A stretch of 6,473 bases of DNA from Gemmatimonadota bacterium (GTDB taxonomy: Bacteria > Gemmatimonadota > Gemmatimonadetes > Gemmatimonadales > GWC2-71-9). The notes beneath the pieces are model-generated. The model worked only from the letters and a program-made list of their open reading frames with translations, searched no databases and had not been told where the DNA came from. A program made the position numbers and the translations under genes. Positions 6,116 through 6,473 of the stretch are shown here, in pieces. Each line of letters opens with the position of its first letter. Position 1 is the first letter of the stretch. Where the stretch lies: contig JAOTWK010000207.1 in assembly GCA_029862935.1 (NCBI GenBank), positions 1 through 6,473 of the forward strand. Reading direction: 5' to 3'.

Positions 6116-6473
6116 TCAGCTGTTCTCCCCCAAGAACGTCTCGACCTGCTCCAGCATTGGGGCGTCCAACACGCCACGCTCACCGGTCACGACCAGCGCC
6201 GCGACCGCGTTTCCGAAGCGGATGGCCTGTACGGCCGGCCACTGCTGCTGGGCGCCGTACAAGGAAGCCGACATTGAACGCGTCGCCGGCTCCGACTGAG
6301 AGGTTGGCACGCCCAGTGCCGCCAGCACGTAGGCGCTTGTTGCCACCATTGCCCCCCATCAGCAGCCGTGCGGGACTCTCGGTGAAGACCACGTTCCCGG
6401 CGGTGAAGCCGTCGCCGCCGGGATTGGCGAATGACTCGAGACTCAGGATGAGCAGGTCGGCGGTCGTCGTCCC
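6116..6473 (-). pseudogene. Broken PfkB-family sugar kinase (internal deletion and frameshifts), 5' end outside window
   Basis: PfkB kinases phosphorylate sugars or nucleosides with ATP and are about 300 residues. Here about 118 codons with family similarity remain, in pieces. From the window edge one frame reads ADLLILSLESF, then FTESPARLLMGGNGGN, the N-terminal glycine signature. At about 6338 an extra A moves the sense to another frame (SAYVLAALGVPTS). At about 6302-6296 it jumps back to SVGAGDAFNVGF, the C-terminal signature with the catalytic Asp of GAGD. An extra T at about 6262 shifts it again to LYGAQQQWPAVQAIRFGNA and the end at TGA 6118-6116. The two signatures are normally about 200 residues apart but here are separated by about 14 codons, so the substrate and lid region is missing. 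A functional kinase is not expected from this sequence. Assembly error near a contig end is an alternative explanation. Confidence -1.

Overview
The window is GC-rich bacterial DNA, densely coding, with GTG as well as ATG starts and recognisable Shine-Dalgarno sites. A cyclic beta-1,2-glucan synthase (NdvB/ChvB type), a lipobox protein and Gfo/Idh plus NagB/AgaI sugar enzymes point to a Gram-negative, probably soil or water, bacterium. The phylum cannot be fixed from the sequence. Both window ends fall inside genes.

Layout: (1) 2-3667 (+), the C-terminal ~1,220 residues of a giant NdvB-type protein, open at the 5' end. It holds the end of one GH94-type beta-sandwich, a linking helical segment, a second full beta-sandwich, the GH94 (alpha/alpha)6 phosphorylase barrel and a C-terminal cap. 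(2) 3702-3902 (-), a 66-residue lipoprotein with a strong GGAGG ribosome-binding site, convergent with ndvB. (3) 3903-4277, a 375-bp divergent intergenic region with palindromes, an inverted repeat and spaced GTGAC elements. (4) 4278-5357 and 5359-6084 (+), a tight two-gene operon: a Gfo/Idh/MocA oxidoreductase and an AgaI/NagB-type amino-sugar-phosphate isomerase. (5) 6116-6473 (-), a convergent PfkB-type sugar kinase that is broken. Its N-terminal GGNGGN region and C-terminal GAGD region are only about 14 codons apart and lie in shifting frames.

Functionally, the left part belongs to the envelope or periplasmic glucan, with the GH94 domain controlling chain length. The right part looks like a small sugar or amino-sugar utilisation locus: oxidoreductase, deaminating isomerase and kinase remnant. 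Its substrate cannot be read from the sequence. The main points to re-examine are the kinase remnant (real decay or contig-end assembly error) and the uncommon pairing of the oxidoreductase and isomerase. I saw no RNA genes, CRISPR arrays, insertion sequences or phage genes.
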